In this document: one piece after another, positions 59,201 to 64,000 of the stretch
Layout: the number at the start of each line of letters is the position of its first letter
Numbering within the stretch: position 1 is the stretch's first letter
Source: Aphidius gifuensis
Lineage: Eukaryota; Arthropoda; Insecta; Hymenoptera; Braconidae
Assembly: GCF_014905175.1 (NCBI RefSeq)
Contig: NC_057792.1
Span: 3,596,001 to 3,660,000 of the forward strand
Direction of reading: 5' to 3'
DNA length: 64,000 bases
Notes under the pieces: model-generated
What the model was told of the DNA's origin: nothing
The model's input: the letters and a program-made list of their open reading frames with translations, nothing else
Databases searched by the model: none
Made by a program: the position numbers and the translations under genes

Positions 59201-60335
59201 GTCCCCATTTCCGAATGAAAATTGGATTACAAAAATATATATGTATATATTAAATTGAGAGTGTATTATATGTTTGGTAATGGTTTGGCAGTGAGGGTGT
59301 TCTGCCATTCGTCTCGCCTTGGGCGCTGATACATCGAGTATGCCTCGAACCGAGTATTTTGTATTGGATATATATATACATATAGACTCTAAAATAGAGT
59401 GTACCAAGAGAGAAAGAGAAAGAGGGGAACATGAAGAGAAGAGAATGTATAGAAAGTGAGGTTGAGAAGGTATATAGAATTGTACAACTGATGGTTGCTA
59501 TAGCAAATCTCTTGAGGGGCTGAAATATACCACCCTTAAATATATATATATATATGGACTAGGTGTATTTTAGCCTGGACATTTTCCCAACAGTCCAGCC
59601 AGCATCTATACATGACCATACAACGAATGATAGAAATACTCAACTCATTGTGGCAATGGAAAGAGAAATTCAAGTTAAAAGGGGTGAGAGTTGATAGTGG
59701 TGGTCCCTGAGAGAGAGACTACACAAGCCAAAGCAAACCCAAAAGACCATTAATCTCTTTGCAACGGTGGCAGCCCACAACCCGTCACTGTGTTTACCCA
59801 CATGTGAACCATTATGTCCATTTCAACAATATATACACCAGTTACAGCTAATGTTTATGTATATATATATTTCAGTAAATTTATTTATAATCTGTACACA
59901 ATTAACAACATGAAAATTCAAATTGATCATGTATATTAAATTTAAATAATATATATTTAAAGTGATTTAAACTTACCATTATCATCAAGACCACGTCTTG
60001 ATTCATCACCAATTCTATCGCTACGATTGTCACTACTCATGTCATCTTTATCTTTAGCATCTTCTGAATCAGATAATATTGCATCATCATCATCATCAGT
60101 TTTATTTTTTGGTTCCCATGTCATTTTATTTTCTTTTTTTAAACGTCTTCTTGCATTTGCAAACCATGTTGATACTTGTGTTAATGTCATTTTAGTTATA
60201 ATTGCTAACATTATTTTTTCACCTTTTGTTGGATATGGATTTTTTTTATGTTCATTTAGCCATGCTTTTAATGTTGCTGTTGATTCTCTTGTTGCATTTT
60301 TTCTACGTGCTGCAAGATCATAACCAGCGCCATAA
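56186..60335 (-). CDS. iro: araucan/caupolican-type Iroquois homeodomain gene, 3' half
   Basis: Three minus-strand exons (59977-60335, 56472-57600, 56186-56225) join in consistent phase to give the homeodomain and C-terminus of an Iroquois transcription factor. The homeodomain exon begins mid-codon, so more exons lie upstream, beyond 64000. The ara/caup identity rests on YDLAARRKNATRESTATLKA, on the SGVPIPASKPKIWSLADTA motif and on DTPPQTPPS; mirr-specific features are absent. The protein acts in the nucleus as a DNA-binding regulator of territorial and sensory-organ patterning, known from the Drosophila orthologues. Non-dipteran insects usually carry one gene for ara and caup together, commonly named iroquois or caup. 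Confidence 0.93.
56472..57600 (-). CDS. iro: iro exon: acidic, His/Gln-rich and C-terminal region
   Basis: Acceptor TTTATAG precedes 57600. The G of the preceding exon plus AA gives Glu, so the join reads DDN-EPMRHVKAEH. An acidic stretch (DLDDDDELDLEDDPRRGE) and a His-rich stretch follow, then EEVKSECQASGVPIPA. KPKIWSLADTA (57350-57382) is the conserved Iroquois motif. Next come a His/Gln tract with 13 consecutive Gln (near 57190-57232), a Ser/Gly-rich region, DTPPQTPPSMKVATPNG (near 56785-56830), an Asn tract, and the end EATTAFKPFYKG. The donor is GG|GTGAAT at 56471; read-through meets TGA at once. Confidence 0.94.
57601..59976 (-). other. iro: iro intron between homeodomain and acidic exons
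   Basis: A 2.4-kb intron, donor GTAAGT at 59976. It holds the CACGTG palindrome cluster at 57709-57729, a CG-containing block at 57760-58070, a GC-rich block at 58380-58640 and further complex sequence at 59260-59480 and 59560-59830. No exon recognised. The density of non-simple sequence is higher here than in the intergenic desert, suggesting regulatory content. Confidence 0.6.
57709..57729. promoter_or_regulatory. Palindromic double G-box with ACACGTGT (Iroquois-type site)
   Basis: GACACGTGTCACGTGTCAC (57711-57729) contains two CACGTG E-boxes 7 bases apart (57713-57718 and 57720-57725). The first is embedded in ACACGTGT (57712-57719), which fits the ACAnnTGT consensus reported for Iroquois proteins. 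It lies about 110 bases inside the intron from the iro acidic-exon acceptor. Autoregulation or cross-regulation is inference. Confidence 0.45.
59977..60335 (-). CDS. iro: iro exon: TALE homeodomain and acidic tail
   Basis: Acceptor ATTACAG precedes 60335. The exon starts with the last base of a split codon, then YGAGYDLAARRKNATRES. The 63-residue TALE homeodomain spans about 60122-60310 and includes the PYP loop extension and VSTWFANARRRLKKENKM. It is followed by WEPKNKTDDDDDAILSDSED and an acidic/Ser-rich stretch to GLDDN. The donor is G|GTAAGT. Homeodomain residues match the mirr homeodomain except near the N-terminus (ESTATLKA versus ETTSTLKA). This is the DNA-binding exon of the ara/caup-type gene. 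Confidence 0.96.
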
Positions 60336-63300
60336 CTGTAATGAAAAAAAAAACCTATTATTAATAATTTATATTTAAAATATTAAATAAATAAATAAAC
60401 TAGAAACTTAAAAGAAAAAATACATGATAAAGTCTTTGAGTATATCAAACACTTTTCAAGTTACTTTCTATCATGATTTATCCCTCTTTAACCCCTCGTC
60501 TTTTGAGTATGTGTATATAAGAGAATAAGAGGGTTTATAACTCGAGAATTCCCTTGGGCTACACTCAGCCAAAAAAAAAAAGTAAATAAATAAAAATAAA
60601 AAAAGCATGTGTGCGTAGAATATACGCTTGTGTATTATATAAAATATCTATAGAGAACGACATCTTATTTTATACGAGGGTTGATACACATTGCTGGCAA
60701 AATGTATGAGAGAAAATAAACCATCAGGCTTGTGGTGGTTGAGTATACCACTGTGATTCCATCGAGGCACACTGGTACTCACTCACACTGTAATGGCGAT
60801 TCGATCGATCTATTTTCTCCCCATCTTTCAAGTCACTGTATATTATAGCCATATATATATATACATCGGAATGGTGGCTTTTCAAAGCTAAAATACCCAA
60901 GCAAGATCATGTGGGGACTAAAGCTGCTGGTGAGTAGCTTCATGAGGGTGCAACGACCGACCAAATCGCCACACCATGACCAACGAATTGCCCAGTTTCA
61001 TCGTGATTCAATATCACATTTTTTTGTCAGTCAATTTATATATTTATATATTTATATATTTAATGGGGTGCACATGCAGCTGTGACCCACTTAACAAGCT
61101 GAATATTTTATTTTTAACTGAATATATTATATATTCTTTGAATTATAAAAATATTTTTAAAAAATTTAATTTTTAATTTATCAAGTTTTTTTTTTTAGGT
61201 ATATCTTAAAATCTGTGTAATATATTTATTTTTAAATTGAATTAAATTTTTTTTATCAAATAAGTGTAAAATGAAAAATAAAAAAATGGGGTTGGCAATG
61301 TGAGTAGTAAAAGAATCAGGCTAAAGTGACTTAAATATATGTATATATAAAAAAATAAGAGGGTTTTCTTGCACAATGGCTGTGAAAGCTGGCGTATAGA
61401 CTGAAGAAAGTAGGAGGTGGTTTCACCCTCTATTAAACTTCCCCTTAGACAAGGGAAAGGCGGCCACTGAGGTCCTATTTTTTTCCAATAAAATCGTGCG
61501 TGTTTCACAAAAATAAACCCAAGAGAAAAAAGTCTATATATAAATTTTACCGAGACTGAGAAAAAAAGGGTATGGAAAATCTTTCAATCAGAAAATCGAT
61601 TGTTGTCATCTAGATGCTATTGTTGATTTTAAAAATACAATAAAAAATATTGTAAAAATTTTAAATAACAATTACAATAACAAATTTTTTTTTTTTTATT
61701 TTCATTTGGAGAGAAGTACAATTTTTTAATTAAAAAAAAAACTTTCATTGATATAATTTTGTTAACATTATCGACCAGACTGGCTGTTAACAATAAAAAA
61801 AAAAAAATAGAAGAATTTAAATGCAGTTGATTTTAACCAACGAGAGAATATTAAATAACTACGTGAGCAAAACCATTCGAAGTAAAAGAGAGTCGTTGAA
61901 CGAATTCAAAAGTGCAAAATCGAATGAAATGGCTCCTGTTTAATTTTTTATTTTTTTCGTTTTGGCAGGGCTTGTTTGGCATTATAAAAAAAGTAAAAAT
62001 GAAATGAGAAAAAAAAAAAAAGAAATGAAAAAGCATTATATAAAGTGTATGCGATATGGGAAGTGGTCTCATTTGTGAGTTGGACAACACACAGCGCGTA
62101 GATGACTGCTGCCAGGCAATAACGATATGAAATGTTATAGTCGATGTTGAAGAGAAAAATGAAAATAAAATATATATATGAGAGAGAGAAGGAGAGTAAT
62201 ACGAGACTGAGCATCGCCACTCGAGCGACTCATTAGGGGTTTTGCATATGGTGGCGTCAACCTCGAAAGGTTAACCAATATTGGCAGAACCCACGTAATT
62301 ACGAACCTCTAAACCTCAACCTCCCATGATCGCATTCCCCAAAAAAAAAAAAAATGAAAGCCCTATATATGAATCCCGTTAAATTTATTCAAAAAACCCA
62401 TTAAAATGTTGTTTCTTTTTTTTTTTTTTTCATTTTATGCAACCAAAAAGTACCTGGCTATTGAGGGGAAGTAGAAATGGCTGTTGTGGTCAGTCATAAA
62501 TAATAATGTAGCTACCAGGTATGCATACTCCACTTTCCAATTTTTACCCATTGCAAATACAAAAAAAAAAAAAGAAACAAATTACAAAATAGCAATATAT
62601 AAATATTCAAAATAATAATCAATTATTTTTCATTCTAAAAATAAAAATAACAATTCAACTACGAAAAAAAAAATATATCCTTTCTTCTTGAATAAAAAAA
62701 AAAATAGATAAAAATGATAAAAAACATTGTTATTCACATCTACAACAATTGACTAACACCGAATGAACCCAAAACTTTCAACGAGATATACAAACTCGAG
62801 TAAAAACATAAAAAAAAAAAAAAGATAAACAAGTAAATGTATTCACCCAATGGGAGAATTACTCAAAGCAACAAATAAAAAAAGTTGTAAATAATGTTTT
62901 TTATTCTTTTTTTTTTAAAAGAACATTTTTTGTCAGAGGTAAAACAATGGCGCCTATAGCGTCGACTCGAGTGATGCTGTATGTCTCTCTTGGTTCCTCT
63001 CACGTGTATCCACGAAATAGTGACTGAGTTAAAACACAAAGAGCAAAAGCTATATTGCAGAGATGGTGAGGAGTATAGTAGTAGGTTTGAATGGATCAAG
63101 TGTAGAAGCTATATACCCCGCACACATACCCCGAGTATTATATTAAGCAAGTAAATTAATAGTGGCTCTCTGGCGAAGGGCACCCCCTTGATTGTTGGTA
63201 AAAGAGAAAAGGGTCGAGAGGGTTGAATTCCATGATAAACAATGCCTAGTAGAATATATACTGGAGTGTCTGTCCGTTCTCTCTTTCTCCCTACCAAACA

Positions 63301-64000
63301 AAACTCCTCCACCTCTTGTATATCACAACCCTCACATCTTTGCCCGGATATTTTCCTCATATATGTACAACCAAATATATACATACATGTCATCATGAAA
63401 TGGTTCGACCACGAGGGTTGCCAAGCAGAGCAAAGCACCTGTGGGAGCCACTGGGTGGTGACTGTATATTGTAGGGTGAAATATACAGACTGAGGACCTT
63501 TCTTTTTTCTTTTTTTCATTCTACCCTCTTTGTCTATACATGTATATATGTTGTACTATATATACAACATGGAAAAGCCGTATACTATACCAATCTCTCA
63601 CGTTAAAGCAAAGGAGAAAGATAGGGATGAAAAGAGCAAGCAACAAACCCCGGGAGGAAGCCAATCAATAAACTTGCCTCTCGTCTCTTTATTCACTTTA
63701 TTCATGCTCTCTTTCTCTGTTCATGTTACGATACCTACAACGAAGCCACCATTATGTACGCCCACTCCTCGTCTACCAGCCATTTTGTTAGTACCCGTGC
63801 TTTGCATCCATGTCATTCAACATCGACAATTAAAGGATAATGGATATGTGAATGAATTTAAAAAGATAACACACAAAAGATATTTGATTTTAAAAATAAA
63901 AAAAACAAAATAATAAATTAATCTATCAGCTTGTATACACATCTATAATCTTTTATTTTTTGATTGATTGTTTTTTAATTTTTATTCAAATTTTGATAGA
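60336..64000 (-). other. iro: iro upstream intron, continues beyond window
   Basis: The homeodomain exon needs an upstream exon ending in phase 2, equivalent to the YHPYDAAF-type linker, and none is visible in this stretch. The region alternates AT tracts with complex islands at 60430-60560, 60650-61000, 61370-61510, 62200-62340, 62930-63200 and 63230-63500. Open frames (for example 63519-63109 minus and 63530-63913 plus) show no domain. It is read as intron by default. Confidence 0.55.

Noticed and set aside
63109..63913. Minus 136-codon and plus 127-codon open frames near the right edge
   Set aside because: No recognisable domain and no clear splice or start context. They do not contain the expected iro linker exon, so I read the stretch as intron.

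Overview
This is a very AT-rich, poly-A/T-studded window of an insect nuclear genome. Its only recognisable protein-coding content is the Iroquois complex (Iro-C), which encodes TALE-class homeodomain transcription factors. Two Iroquois genes lie head-to-tail on the minus strand: mirror (mirr, coding exons between 25008 and 6465) and an araucan/caupolican-type gene (called iro here, exons from 60335 to 56186, with its 5' exons beyond the right edge). One mirr plus one ara/caup-type gene is the usual non-dipteran insect arrangement, because ara and caup are known as a fly-lineage duplication. The extreme AT content, A/T-ending codons and short simple repeats are compatible with a parasitoid wasp such as an aphidiine braconid, but that placement is inference.

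Layout. 1-1244: a large inverted repeat (foldback or MITE-like). 1245-6464: mirr 3' flank and 3'UTR. 6465-25008: mirr, with a 13-codon start exon at 24970-25008, an N-terminal exon (15555-16067), a short linker exon (15077-15189), a homeodomain exon (about 7586/7599-7856) and a long C-terminal exon (6465-7306). Introns of about 7.2 and 8.9 kb hold many non-simple blocks. 25009-25955: 5'UTR and a TATA/initiator promoter candidate. 25960-56120: about 30 kb without a convincing gene, made of low-complexity AT DNA with higher-complexity islands that are good enhancer candidates, and a 122-bp palindromic tandem array at 45134-46190. 56186-60335: iro 3' half (homeodomain exon, acidic/His/Gln-rich exon, tiny C-terminal exon). 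60336-64000: intron sequence of iro running off the window.

Both genes encode DNA-binding proteins that act in the nucleus in patterning (dorsal eye, notum, wing veins and follicle cells in Drosophila). The arrangement suggests a shared cis-regulatory landscape. Points of special interest are the mirr start exon, an unresolved exon-phase conflict downstream of the mirr homeodomain, alternative iro C-termini beside a recursive-splice-like CAG|GTAAG site, an ACACGTGT palindrome in iro with a near-twin in mirr, strikingly similar DNA in the two homeodomain exons, and a plus-strand spliced-exon candidate inside a mirr intron.
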